Shown: positions 23,575 to 32,269 of the stretch, piece after piece
Layout of the letters: each line of letters opens with the position of its first letter
Position numbering within the stretch: position 1 is the first letter of the stretch
Assembly (NCBI RefSeq): GCF_001704295.1
Contig: NZ_CP012334.1
Coordinates: 2,926,084 to 2,990,083 of the forward strand
DNA: 64,000 nt
Source of the DNA: Bordetella sp. H567
GTDB taxonomy: Bacteria; Pseudomonadota; Gammaproteobacteria; Burkholderiales; Burkholderiaceae_B
Direction of reading: 5' to 3'
Program-made: the position numbers and the translations under genes
The notes under the pieces: model-generated
Database searches by the model: none
Seen by the model: the letters and a program-made list of their open reading frames with translations, nothing else
Told to the model about the DNA's origin: nothing

Positions 23575-25200
23575 TCAGGCTTCCAGGATCGTCTCGTAGG
23601 CCACGCCGTCCCGTCCCGGGTCGGCGCCGCCTTGCAGCTGCCCGTCGACCATCCGTATGGCGTGCACCCATGCGATGGTGTAGCCGAACGGATTCCGGAT
23701 CACGTCGTAGCCTTGCCCCGCGAGCGCACGCTCCACCGACCGTGGAATGCGATTGCTGATGTCGATCGCGTTGCTGGTGGAAGAGAACCGCGGCAAGGAC
23801 ACCGCGGTCTGCATCGGATGGCCGAAGTCGATGACGTTCAACAGGCTCTGCACGACGCCCATGGCGATCTGCGTGCCGCCGGGCGCGCCCACCACGATCT
23901 CCGGCTTGCCCTCGCGAAAAACGATGGTGGGGCACGACGAGGTGAACCGGCTCTTCCCCGGCGCGATGCTGCCCGCCCGGCCCGGCCGCGGATCGAATAC
24001 GCCCATGCAGCCGTTGAACATGAAGCCCAGCCCCGGCGCGATGACCCCCGACGGCATGGCCAGCGAGTGGGTCAGGGACACGCAATTCCCGTCGCCGTCG
24101 ACGACCGACAAATGTGTCGTGTCGCGCGGAACGACCACGGCGCTGTCGATGCGCTCGATGCGTACTTTTTCGCCGGCGCGGATCGCATCCGCCGCCTGTC
24201 TTGCATAGTCCTTGGACAGCAGGCGGTCCAGCGGCACATCGACGAACTTCGGGTCGCCGATATGACGGTCCTTATCGGCGGTCGCGCGCTTCATGGCCTC
24301 GCATACCACCCGGATGTATTCGGGACTGTTGTGCCCTAGCCCGGCCAGATCGAAGTGCTCCAGGATGTTCAGCATCTCGATCAGCATCGCGCCACCGCCC
24401 GGTGGCTGGTTCGTCGTGATGCGGCGGTCCCGGTACGTCCCGACCAGCGGCGCATTGAGCGTGGGCCGGTAATTGGCGAGGTCCTCGCGCGAGATCAATG
24501 CGCCCTGTCCCTGCAGATGCGCCAGCATGCGCTCCGCCAACTGGCCGGCATAGAAAGCGTCGGCGCCATCCGCGGCAATGATTTGCAGCGTCGCCGCGTA
24601 GTCCGGGTTTGCCAGCGGCGTGCCGATGGTTTTGGGCGAGCCATCCGGACGGCAGTACAGGCGGCGCCCGTCCTCGCTCCATGCCAGCCGTTCCCGATTG
24701 CTGGCGCGGCCCATGTGCGGCTCGTCGATCCAGAACGCGTACATGGCCGGGCGCACGAAAAAGCCGTCGCGGGCCCAGGCTATCGCAGGCTGGACCACGT
24801 CACGCCAAGGCAGCCGGCCATGGGCGCGATGCATGGCTTCCAGGCCGCGCAGCGTGCCCGGGACGGCGATAGCCTGCGCGCCTATGTCGTTCAGGCGCCC
24901 CGCGATGCTGAAGCCGAACCCGTCGCGCGCCTCGCCTTCCAGCAGATGCGCCCACATATCGTCCTTCGCCGCCAGCGGCGCCGGGGCATGGAAGTCGATA
25001 TATTCGTGGACGCCCCGGCCGGCCATATAGACGGCGCCCGTGCCGAAGCCGGCGATGCCGCACATCAAGGGGTCCACCACTGTCTGCGCCAGTGCGCATG
25101 CCACGGCGGCATCGACGGCATTGCCACCGGCCCGCAGGATCTCGATGCCGGATTCGGCGGCTTCCGGCTGTGGGCATGCCACCATTGCTTTCTTGCTCAT
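23575..25200 (-). CDS. Gamma-glutamyltransferase family protein
   Basis: A 541-residue Ntn-hydrolase proenzyme from ATG 25198-25200. The large-subunit start (ILRAGGNAVDAAVACALAQ) and GSMLIEMLNI-like segment (here PPGGGAMLIEMLNILEH) are standard. The autocleavage site and nucleophilic Thr near residue 360 lie in DTTHLSVVDGDGN, followed by the small subunit with SRFTSS- and GAPGGTQIAMGVVQ-type motifs. No signal peptide is seen, so it is probably cytoplasmic and may hydrolyse a gamma-glutamyl or related amide. It follows a Bug receptor gene by 14 bases and they form an operon. Confidence 0.9.
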   Translation of the reverse strand: MSKKAMVACPQPEAAESGIEILRAGGNAVDAAVACALAQTVVDPLMCGIAGFGTGAVYMAGRGVHEYIDFHAPAPLAAKDDMWAHLLEGEARDGFGFSIAGRLNDIGAQAIAVPGTLRGLEAMHRAHGRLPWRDVVQPAIAWARDGFFVRPAMYAFWIDEPHMGRASNRERLAWSEDGRRLYCRPDGSPKTIGTPLANPDYAATLQIIAADGADAFYAGQLAERMLAHLQGQGALISREDLANYRPTLNAPLVGTYRDRRITTNQPPGGGAMLIEMLNILEHFDLAGLGHNSPEYIRVVCEAMKRATADKDRHIGDPKFVDVPLDRLLSKDYARQAADAIRAGEKVRIERIDSAVVVPRDTTHLSVVDGDGNCVSLTHSLAMPSGVIAPGLGFMFNGCMGVFDPRPGRAGSIAPGKSRFTSSCPTIVFREGKPEIVVGAPGGTQIAMGVVQSLLNVIDFGHPMQTAVSLPRFSSTSNAIDISNRIPRSVERALAGQGYDVIRNPFGYTIAWVHAIRMVDGQLQGGADPGRDGVAYETILEA

Positions 25201-25214
25201 ACCGGGTCCACCCC

Positions 25215-26189
25215 TCAGTTCGGGCTCAATTCCAGGTTTCCGATGGCGTCGCGCCACTTGATGGTATCGCGCGCCGTGTAGCGCATCAACGCGCCCTGGT
25301 CGCTCTTCAACACTTCCGTCTGCATGGACTGGAACTTGGCCACCGTGGCGGGGTCGTCCAGGAAAGCGTTGGTGGCCGCATGCAGCTTTGCCAGTACCTC
25401 CGGCGGCGTGCCCGACTTGGCGGCGATGCCCGCCCAACCGATGTCGTCGAACCCCTCCATGCCCAGTTCCTTGGCCGTGGGCAGGTCGGGCAGGTCGGGA
25501 TTGCGCTGCTTGGATAGCAGCAGCAGCGGAACCAGCTTGCCGCTCTTGATGAGCGGCAGCGCGGTGCTCAGCGTCGGCGCCATGATCTCGGTATTGCCGG
25601 AGGCCGTCGCGACCACGCCGTCCGTCTCGCCGCGGTAGGGGATGTGGGACATGCGGATGCCGGACTGCTTCTGCAGCAGCTCCACCACCAGGTGCGTGGA
25701 GTTGCCGCGCCCCGACGACGCGAAGTTCAGGCGCTCGGGCTTGGCCAGCGCGGCGCTTTTCAAGTCACCGAAGGATTTGAAACCGGTCGCCGGGTTGGCG
25801 ACCAAAACGAAGGGCACGACGCTCATGGTCGCCACGCCGACGAAGTCCTTGTCGGGATCGTAGGCCAGGGGCTTGTAGACGAACTTGTTCAGCACCATTT
25901 GCGAAACGCCCGCCAGGAACAGCGTGTAGCCGTCGGCCGGCTGCGCCAGGACCGCCTGCGCGGCGATGATGCCGCCCGCGCCGGGCCGGTTCTCCACCAC
26001 GATGGGCTGGCCGATGGCGCGGCCCACGTATTCGGCCCACGTCCGGGCAATCGTGTCCGTACTGCCGCCGGCGCCCTGCGACACGATCAGCTTCAGCGGC
26101 CGCGCGGGCCAGTTGTCCGCATGCGCCAGCGAGGCCGCGGCCACGGCCATGGCGCCCAACAACACCTTGATCTTTGAAGAAACCTTCAT
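25215..26189 (-). CDS. Bug-type (TctC-like) tripartite tricarboxylate transporter receptor
   Basis: A 324-residue periplasmic binding protein with a Sec signal cut near SLAHA-D (residue 24). Family hallmarks are QGAGGSTDTIARTWAE near residue 37, VVENRPGAGGIIAAQ and QPADGYT. No membrane subunits (TctA/TctB) are encoded nearby. It is cotranscribed with the gamma-glutamyltransferase downstream, so the ligand may be an N-acyl or gamma-glutamyl compound. A broken LysR gene diverges from it across a 121-base gap. Confidence 0.93.
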   Translation of the reverse strand: MKVSSKIKVLLGAMAVAAASLAHADNWPARPLKLIVSQGAGGSTDTIARTWAEYVGRAIGQPIVVENRPGAGGIIAAQAVLAQPADGYTLFLAGVSQMVLNKFVYKPLAYDPDKDFVGVATMSVVPFVLVANPATGFKSFGDLKSAALAKPERLNFASSGRGNSTHLVVELLQKQSGIRMSHIPYRGETDGVVATASGNTEIMAPTLSTALPLIKSGKLVPLLLLSKQRNPDLPDLPTAKELGMEGFDDIGWAGIAAKSGTPPEVLAKLHAATNAFLDDPATVAKFQSMQTEVLKSDQGALMRYTARDTIKWRDAIGNLELSPN

Positions 26190-26310
26190 TCTTTGATTTC
26201 CTTGCCTCGAAGTACCATATAGCTAGTTTTCCCCGCGGAACCCGCGATTATTGGGAACGAACCATCTCTTGGCTAGTGAAATCCGGACACCTTTATATGA
26301 GTAAACCTTC

Positions 26311-27248
26311 ATGACCGAGGCCACGCCAGTACGGACCTGGATCAGCCGGCTGAAGATGCGGCACCTGGAAGGATTCCTGATCCTGAACAGTTCGCGCACG
26401 CTATCCGATGCGGCGGCGCGCATGCACATGACCCAGTCCGCCGTCTCGCACTGGCTGACCGACCTGGAGAGCATCGCCGGGACGCGGCTGGTGCTGCGCG
26501 GACGCCAATTGCAGCTGACGCCGGCCGGCGAAGCCCTGCGCGGCCTGGCCATGCGGGTGCTGGGCGACCTGAACCGGACGCACGACGAGTTCAGTTCGAT
26601 ACGACAAGGCGCGTCGGCACGGCTGCATATCGGCAGCGTCACGGCTGGCGTCGCGCACCTTGTGCCGGCGCGATCTGCACCTTTCAAACGCATAACCCCG
26701 GCGTTTCGATTCGGATGTCCGAGGGTAAGCTGGACGACCTGCTGGACGGCCTGGAAAAGCGGCAGCTGGACCTGATCGTGGGCTCCATCGATGCGCGGAC
26801 ATACCGCCCCGACCTGGCGCAGGAGATCCTGTTCGACGACGACGTCGCCGTGATCGTCGGCCATGACCACCCCTTGGCCGCCCGCCGGGCCGCCGCGTGG
26901 CCGGATTTGCTCGACTACCCGTGGATCATGCCGCCGCCCAATACGCTGATGCGGATGCAGCTGGATGCGAAGCTGCTGGAACAGGGGGGCGCCGGCGTAC
27001 GGCCCGCCGTGGAAACGGCCTCGATCATGACGGCGCTGATCGTGCTGCGCAGCACCCGCTATGTCTCGGTATGTTCCGGGACCATGGCGAGCAAGCTGCA
27101 GGAGTTGGGCGCGGTCGTGCGCCTGCCGATGACCTTCAGCTTCGGACCGGTCGGGACGGTCTGGCGCAAGGAGGACACGCAGCCGGCGCTGACGGATTTC
27201 GTGCAGGCCATGCGCGACGAAGTACGCAATACGGCGACGAAGGGCTGA
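26311..27248 (+). pseudogene. LysR-family regulator, frameshifted
   Basis: Two frames together encode a normal LysR protein. 26311-~26668 gives the winged helix (GFLILNSSRTLSDAAARMHM, then QSAVSHWLTDLESIAG) and the start of the effector domain up to HLVPA. The rest (from about ICTFQTHNPGVSIRMSEG) continues in another frame to 27248. The break is near 26668-26672, where GCGCG seems to have lost one G from GCGGCG; restoring it rejoins the frames. Nothing else is decayed, so it is either a recent mutation or a sequence error. It diverges from the Bug/GGT operon it presumably controlled. Confidence 0.85.
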
Positions 27249-27290
27249 GCCGCGCGGCCCGCCAGGCGGCCCGTAAACGGGATAAGTATC

Positions 27291-27313
27291 GGCCGGAACC
27301 GGATACCGGCCGC
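27291..27313. terminator. Hairpin between convergent LysR remnant and GntR gene
   Basis: CGGCCGG (27291-27297) pairs with CCGGCCG (27307-27313) across a 9-base loop, preceded by a smaller CCCG/CGGG stem at 27271-27282. No T-tract is present; it may limit read-through between the two convergent genes. Confidence 0.3.
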
Positions 27314-27333
27314 AATGAGGTACCAGCGGCCTT

Positions 27334-28053
27334 TCAGGCCTGCCCGCGCTGCAGCAGCGCCTGGATATAGCGCCCCGCTTCCAGGATGTCGCAACGGATG
27401 GCGCGCGCCGTGCCGTCGGCGTCGTTGCGGGCCAGGGCCTCCACGGCTTCGGCGTGGTAGTCCATCTGCTTCAGGTAAGGCACGTACTCCGGCAGCACCA
27501 GGTTCAGGACCGGACCGCAGCGCAGCCACAGCGTCTCGATGGCGTCCTCGATGATGTCCATGCCGCTCAAGGCGTAGATGTGGAAATGGAAACGGCGGTG
27601 GACATCCAGGTAGCCCTGGTGCCCTTCCACGTCGATCAGCCGCTTCATGTCGGCCAGCAGGCCGCGCAGGATCGCGATGTCGTCCGCGGTGGCATGCGCG
27701 GCCGCCTCGTACGCCGCGCGCCCTTCCAGTTCAGCCCGCATGATCAGCAGTTGCCGTAGCTGCCCGCCATCCACTTCGGGAACGACCGCGCCGCCACCCT
27801 GGCCGCCCGTGCCGCGGCGCAGAATGCGCTCGGCCACCAGGTGGTTTACCGCATCGCGCACCGGCGTCAGGCTGATGCCCAGTTCCGCCGCCACGTCGCG
27901 CAGCAGGATGCGGTGGCCGGGCTCGTAGCGGCCCGTCAACAGGGCTTCGCGCAATGCCGCATAGGCGCGATCCCACAGGGTTTCGCGGTCTATGGGCTGC
28001 AGCGGCGGCGGTTTGCTGCCGCCGGCCGCGCCGGCGCCTTTCACTGGGGACAT
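27334..28053 (-). CDS. GntR-family regulator, FCD (FadR/VanR) subfamily
   Basis: A 239-residue protein. Residues ~25-92 form the winged helix (LWDRAYAALREALLTGRYEPG, then ISLTPVRDAVNHLVAERILRR). Residues ~105-230 form the all-helical FCD ligand domain with metal-ligand candidates in HRRFHFHIYALSG and in the final H-containing helix (MDYHAEAVEALARND). It diverges from the Bug/MR-MLE/FAH/dehydrogenase operon beginning at 28255 and is very likely its repressor. A GT-N4-AC-type palindrome at 28166-28177 lies between them. Confidence 0.92.
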   Translation of the reverse strand: MSPVKGAGAAGGSKPPPLQPIDRETLWDRAYAALREALLTGRYEPGHRILLRDVAAELGISLTPVRDAVNHLVAERILRRGTGGQGGGAVVPEVDGGQLRQLLIMRAELEGRAAYEAAAHATADDIAILRGLLADMKRLIDVEGHQGYLDVHRRFHFHIYALSGMDIIEDAIETLWLRCGPVLNLVLPEYVPYLKQMDYHAEAVEALARNDADGTARAIRCDILEAGRYIQALLQRGQA

Positions 28054-28165
28054 CTGCCTACCTTTTCTGGTTCGGATCGTTGAGCTGGCCTATTTTCGCA
28101 CCTTCGGACCGCCCGGCGGCCACTCGCATAGCGTGCCGTGCATCGCCCAAACGGGCGATTGTTAT

Positions 28166-28177
28166 TTGTTATAACGA
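28166..28177. promoter_or_regulatory. Candidate GntR (FCD) operator
   Basis: TTGTTATAACGA is a near-perfect palindrome (one mismatched pair) matching the general T-x-GT-N-AC-x-A form bound by FCD-type GntR regulators. It lies 78-89 bases before the Bug start at 28255 and 113 bases before the divergent GntR start, in the only AT-rich part of the gap. Confidence 0.5.
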
Positions 28178-28254
28178 ATGATAGTATGCCTCGGAACGTC
28201 GGCCAAAGAGCCACGCCACGCGCCTGGCAGGCGCCCATACGGAGGAGACCCCGC

Positions 28255-29223
28255 ATGTCCTTGCTATCCCGACTGGCAGGCGCCTTGGCCTGCGCCTGCG
28301 CGGTAACGACCGCCACCGCCGCGCCCGACACTTTCCCGGGCGACCGCAGCATCCGTTTCATCATCCCGTGGAACGCGGGCGGCTCGAACGACATCGCGGC
28401 GCGCGAGCTGCAACAGATCATCGGCGAGCAGCAGAAGATCACGGTGGTCGTGGAAAACGCGCCGGGCGCCACCGGCGCGATTGGCCTGGGCAAGGTGGCC
28501 GCCGCCCCGCCGGACGGCTATGTGGTCGGCATGGGAACCAGCTCGACGCTGGCGCAGATCGCGCAGAACCTGACGCCGCTGCGCAACGAGCAATTCGCCC
28601 ATATCGCCCGCGTCTCCACCGACCCCTTGATGCTGCTGGTACCCAAGGACGGCCCGGCGAACCTGGCGGGATTCCTCGCGCACATGAAGCAGAACCCGGG
28701 CCAGGTATCCATCGGCACGCCGGGCACCAACAACCTGAACCACATCTTCGCGGAAATGACCGCGCGGGCCGCAGGCGTGGGCTATGTGAACGTGCCCTAC
28801 CCCGGCGGCTCGCGCGTGATCGCCGACCTGGCCGGCAAGCAGATCCAGGCGGCGGTGCTCAAGCCGTCGGAAAGCAAGGGGCAGATCGACGCGGGCTATG
28901 TACGGCCGATCGGCGTGTTCGGCAACGAACGGCTGCAGGTCTACCCCGACGTGCCGACCTTCAAGGAAAAGGGCTACGACGTCTATCCCTACGGCCCGCT
29001 GGTGCAGATGGCCTATGTCGTGGCCCCGGCCGGTGTATCGCCGCAAGTGCGCCAGCGCCTGATCGACATCTTTTCCAAGGCCATCCAGAGCGACAAGTTC
29101 AAGACCTTCGCCCAGCAGAACGGCTTTCTGGTGGACGACATGAAGGGCAATGCCCTGGACACCGAAGTCCAGAACGTCCAGGCGACGCTCAACAGCGTGG
29201 CCGCCAAGGTATTCAAGCACTGA
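28255..29223 (+). CDS. Bug-type (TctC-like) receptor
   Basis: A 322-residue periplasmic receptor from ATG 28255, which has GGAGGAG about seven bases upstream; the frame remains open earlier but has no signal sequence there. The Sec signal ends near TATAA. Family motifs are IPWNAGGSNDIAAREL, VVENAPGATGAIG and PPDGYVV. It opens the operon 28255-33412, so it should bind the acid sugar or hydroxy acid degraded by the two MR/MLE enzymes, the FAH-fold enzyme and the dehydrogenase. Confidence 0.93.
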   Translation: MSLLSRLAGALACACAVTTATAAPDTFPGDRSIRFIIPWNAGGSNDIAARELQQIIGEQQKITVVVENAPGATGAIGLGKVAAAPPDGYVVGMGTSSTLAQIAQNLTPLRNEQFAHIARVSTDPLMLLVPKDGPANLAGFLAHMKQNPGQVSIGTPGTNNLNHIFAEMTARAAGVGYVNVPYPGGSRVIADLAGKQIQAAVLKPSESKGQIDAGYVRPIGVFGNERLQVYPDVPTFKEKGYDVYPYGPLVQMAYVVAPAGVSPQVRQRLIDIFSKAIQSDKFKTFAQQNGFLVDDMKGNALDTEVQNVQATLNSVAAKVFKH

Positions 29224-29230
29224 GGAAACA

Positions 29231-30373
29231 ATGAGCACGATCAAGAAAGTCACCTGCCACGTCGTCGCCGCACCGGTCGAACGGCCCTTCACCTCCTCGC
29301 GCGGCTGGCTGTACAAGACGCGCGGCTCCTGCATCGTCGAGATCGAAACGGCCGACGGCGTGGTCGGTTGGGGCGAGTGCTACGGCCCGGCGCAAGTGGC
29401 GCGCGCCTATATCGAATCGCAGTACGGTCCGCGCATCGTCGGCCGCGATGCCTTCGACGTGGAGGTCATCTGGGAAGACCTGTACAACCGCATCAAGGAC
29501 TACGGCAACACCGGCATGGCGATCTCGGCGCTGAGCGGCATCGATATCGCGCTGTGGGACGTCATCGGCAAGGTGTGCGGCAAGCCGGTGCACAAGCTGA
29601 TCGGCGGCGCGCATCGCACCGAAGTGCAGTCCTATGCGACGGGCTTGTACTTCATCGATATGGATCGCCTGATCGAGGAAGCCGTGGAAGAGGCAGGCGA
29701 CTACGTGGCCCAGGGCTTCCAGGCGATCAAGATGAAGATCGGCCTGGGATCGCCCAAGCTGGATATCCAGCGGGTGGCCGCCGTGCGCGAGGCCGTGGGC
29801 GACGACATCCGGCTGATGGTCGACGCCAATCATTGCTTCAGCGTGCCCGCCGCCATCCGTCTGGGCCGCGAACTGGAGCAACTGGATATCGAGTGGTTCG
29901 AGGAACCGATCTCGCCGGAAGACCTGGACGGCTATGTGGAAGTGACGCGCGCGCTGGATATCGCGGTGGCCGGCGGAGAGAACGAGTTCACGCGCTGGGG
30001 CTTTCGCGACATCGTGGCGCGCAAGGCCATGGACATCGTGCAGCCCGACGTGTGCGCCGCGGGCGGGATCAGCGAATGCCGCAAGATCGCCGCGCTGGCC
30101 CTGGCGCACGGCGTGGAATGCGTGCCCCATGCGTGGGGTTCGGCCATCGGGCTGGCCGCCACGCTGCATTTCCTGGCGGCCCTGCCGGACCAGCCGCCCA
30201 GCTTCCGCCCCATGCCGCCGCTGCTGGAGTTCGAGCAATGCGAGAACCCCTTCCGCGACCTGCTGACCGTCGAGCCCATCGAGCAGCGGCGCGGGGTCGT
30301 GCGCATTCCCACGGGCCCCGGCCTGGGCATCGAGATCAAGCGCGACATTCTCGACCGCTACCGCGTTGCCTGA
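29231..30373 (+). CDS. Mandelate racemase/muconate lactonizing enzyme family protein
   Basis: A 380-residue enolase-superfamily enzyme, seven bases after the Bug gene. The KxK pair is in AIKMKIGLG, metal ligands are in LMVDANHCF, WFEEPISPED and AGGENEFTRWGF, and the His is in VPHAWGSAIG. The last pattern points toward the mandelate racemase subgroup of acid-sugar dehydratases. A likely role is dehydration or epimerisation of a sugar acid or alpha-hydroxy acid. It is a different subgroup from the enzymes at 19550 and 59372. Confidence 0.9.
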   Translation: MSTIKKVTCHVVAAPVERPFTSSRGWLYKTRGSCIVEIETADGVVGWGECYGPAQVARAYIESQYGPRIVGRDAFDVEVIWEDLYNRIKDYGNTGMAISALSGIDIALWDVIGKVCGKPVHKLIGGAHRTEVQSYATGLYFIDMDRLIEEAVEEAGDYVAQGFQAIKMKIGLGSPKLDIQRVAAVREAVGDDIRLMVDANHCFSVPAAIRLGRELEQLDIEWFEEPISPEDLDGYVEVTRALDIAVAGGENEFTRWGFRDIVARKAMDIVQPDVCAAGGISECRKIAALALAHGVECVPHAWGSAIGLAATLHFLAALPDQPPSFRPMPPLLEFEQCENPFRDLLTVEPIEQRRGVVRIPTGPGLGIEIKRDILDRYRVA

Positions 30374-30381
30374 GACCGCCC

Positions 30382-31278
30382 ATGCGATTCGTTTCCTTCT
30401 ATCGCGGCGACGGCCGCCTGGTGCCCGGCTTCATCGATGATCGCCGTCCCGGCGAACCCTGCGTGGTCGACGTCACGCTGACCGGCAACGATGCGTGGGC
30501 GGCCGCGCTGCCCGCCGATATGTTGTCCTGGGTCGAAATGGACCTGACGGCACTGGCGGCGCGATTGCGGGAATGCCGCTACGCCGACGCGGCGCGGATC
30601 CCGCTGTCCCGCGCACGGCTCGCGGCCCCGCTGCCCCGCCCCGGAAAGATCGTCGGCGCTGCGTTCAACTACCACGACGCCTTGAAGGAACGCGGCATGG
30701 CGCCGCCTGCGTCGCCCGTGATCTTCATCAAGTCGGGCCGTACCGTGATCGGGCCGGACGAACCGGTACGCCTGGCCGCCGACGTCGGCAACGTGACCTA
30801 CGAGGCGGAGCTGGCCGTGGTGATCGGGCGCACCGCACTGCGCATCGACGCGGCGCAGGCGCCGGCCCACATCGCGGGCTACCTGACGCTGAACGATGTC
30901 AGCGCCAGCGATATGGTCCGCGCCGACAAGGCTTTCGTACGCGGCAAGAACCAGCCCACCTTCTGCCCCTGCGGGCCATGGATCGCCACACCCGACGAGG
31001 TCGCCACGCCCGGCGCGCTGGACGTCACGCTGCGGCTGGACGGCACCGTGCGCCAGGCCGGCAACACGGCGGACCTGGTGTTCGGCATCGCGGCGCTGAT
31101 CGCGCATGCCTCCACCCAGATGCCGCTGGACCCGGGCGATATCATTGCAACCGGCACGCCGGCCGGCGTGGCCGCATCCCATCAACCCGCGGCATGGCTG
31201 CGGCCCGGTTCGGCGATGATCGCCGAAGTCCAGGGCCTGGGCGCGCTGCGCAACCCCATCGTGGCGAGCGACTCCTGA
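30382..31278 (+). CDS. Fumarylacetoacetate hydrolase-fold protein
   Basis: A 298-residue FAH-superfamily protein. The catalytic domain has GAAFNYHDALKERG near residue 92, the metal-binding ExE in VTYEAELAVVIG, and GDIIATGTPAGVA near the end. These enzymes hydrolyse, decarboxylate or hydrate 2-keto acids with Mg2+ or Mn2+. In this operon it could act on a 2-keto-3-deoxy acid produced by an MR/MLE dehydratase. It overlaps the next gene by one base (TGATG). Confidence 0.88.
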   Translation: MRFVSFYRGDGRLVPGFIDDRRPGEPCVVDVTLTGNDAWAAALPADMLSWVEMDLTALAARLRECRYADAARIPLSRARLAAPLPRPGKIVGAAFNYHDALKERGMAPPASPVIFIKSGRTVIGPDEPVRLAADVGNVTYEAELAVVIGRTALRIDAAQAPAHIAGYLTLNDVSASDMVRADKAFVRGKNQPTFCPCGPWIATPDEVATPGALDVTLRLDGTVRQAGNTADLVFGIAALIAHASTQMPLDPGDIIATGTPAGVAASHQPAAWLRPGSAMIAEVQGLGALRNPIVASDS

Positions 31279-32240
31279 TGAACTCCCGACCCATCGTGGT
31301 GCTGACCAGCGCCATCCATCCCGACGAACACGCCCGCCTGGCCGAGCATGCAACGGTGCGCGTGCCGCCGGATGCCCGCCCCGACACGCTGAAGGCCGCC
31401 GTGGCCGATGCCGACGGGTTGGTCGTACGCAACGTGCTGCCCGCCGATATTTTCGATGGAGCCTCCCGCCTGAAAGGCGTGGTGCGGCATGGCGTGGGCC
31501 TGGACATGATTCCCATGGAGGCGGCCAACCGGCATCGCATCCCGGTCGCCAACATCCCGGGATCCAACACCGCTTCGGTGGTCGAATACTGCCTGGCCGC
31601 GATGCTGCATCTGCGGCGCCGCTTGCCGGCGGTGGACGCGATGCTGCGCGCCCAGGGTTGGGCGCCGGCGCGCGCCTACGGCGAAGGCGGCGGCGAGCTG
31701 GCCGGCGCGACCTGCGGCATCGTGGGCGTGGGCGCCATCGGCGGACGGCTGGCGGCCCTGGTGCAAGCGATGGATATGCGCGTGCTGGGCTTGACCCGCC
31801 GCCCCCAGACCCTGCCGGCAGGTGTGCAGGCGGTCGACAAGGCCACCCTGATGCGCGAATCCGATGTGATCGTGCTGGCCTGCCCGCTGAACGAACAGAC
31901 GCGCGGGCTTATCGACGCGCCGGCCCTCGCCCTGTCCAAACCGGACGCGCTGTTGATCAACGTGGCGCGGGGGCCCGTGGTGGACGCCGCGGCGTTGCTC
32001 GCGGCGATTCGCGAAGGCCGGCTGGGCGGCGCCGCGCTGGACGTGCACGATGTCCAACCCCTGCCGGTCGATGCCGAGGTGTTCCGGCATCCCGGCATTC
32101 TGCTGACGCCGCACCTGGCCGGTACCACCACCGCCAGCATGCGCCGCATGAGCCAGGGCGCGGTCGACGAAATGCTGCGCATTCTGCGCGGGGAAGCGCC
32201 CGTGAACTGGGTGAACAAGGACGCAATGGCCCAGGCCTGA
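31278..32240 (+). CDS. D-isomer-specific 2-hydroxyacid dehydrogenase family protein, catalytic Glu replaced by Gln
   Basis: A 320-residue NAD(P)-dependent dehydrogenase. The nucleotide-binding motif GVGAIGG is at 150-156; the TRR after strand two (173-175) suggests NADPH. Catalytic Arg231 (NVARGPVVD) and His279 (TPHLAGTT) are present. The usual Glu of the xEP motif is Gln260 here (DVHDVQPLP, codon CAA). In 3-phosphoglycerate dehydrogenase this Glu tunes the pKa of the catalytic His, so activity or pH optimum may be altered. It would interconvert a 2-keto acid and a D-2-hydroxy acid within the operon. Confidence 0.88.
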   Translation: MNSRPIVVLTSAIHPDEHARLAEHATVRVPPDARPDTLKAAVADADGLVVRNVLPADIFDGASRLKGVVRHGVGLDMIPMEAANRHRIPVANIPGSNTASVVEYCLAAMLHLRRRLPAVDAMLRAQGWAPARAYGEGGGELAGATCGIVGVGAIGGRLAALVQAMDMRVLGLTRRPQTLPAGVQAVDKATLMRESDVIVLACPLNEQTRGLIDAPALALSKPDALLINVARGPVVDAAALLAAIREGRLGGAALDVHDVQPLPVDAEVFRHPGILLTPHLAGTTTASMRRMSQGAVDEMLRILRGEAPVNWVNKDAMAQA

Positions 32241-32269
32241 GCCGCGGGCCAGTTCGAGAGGAAGACACT

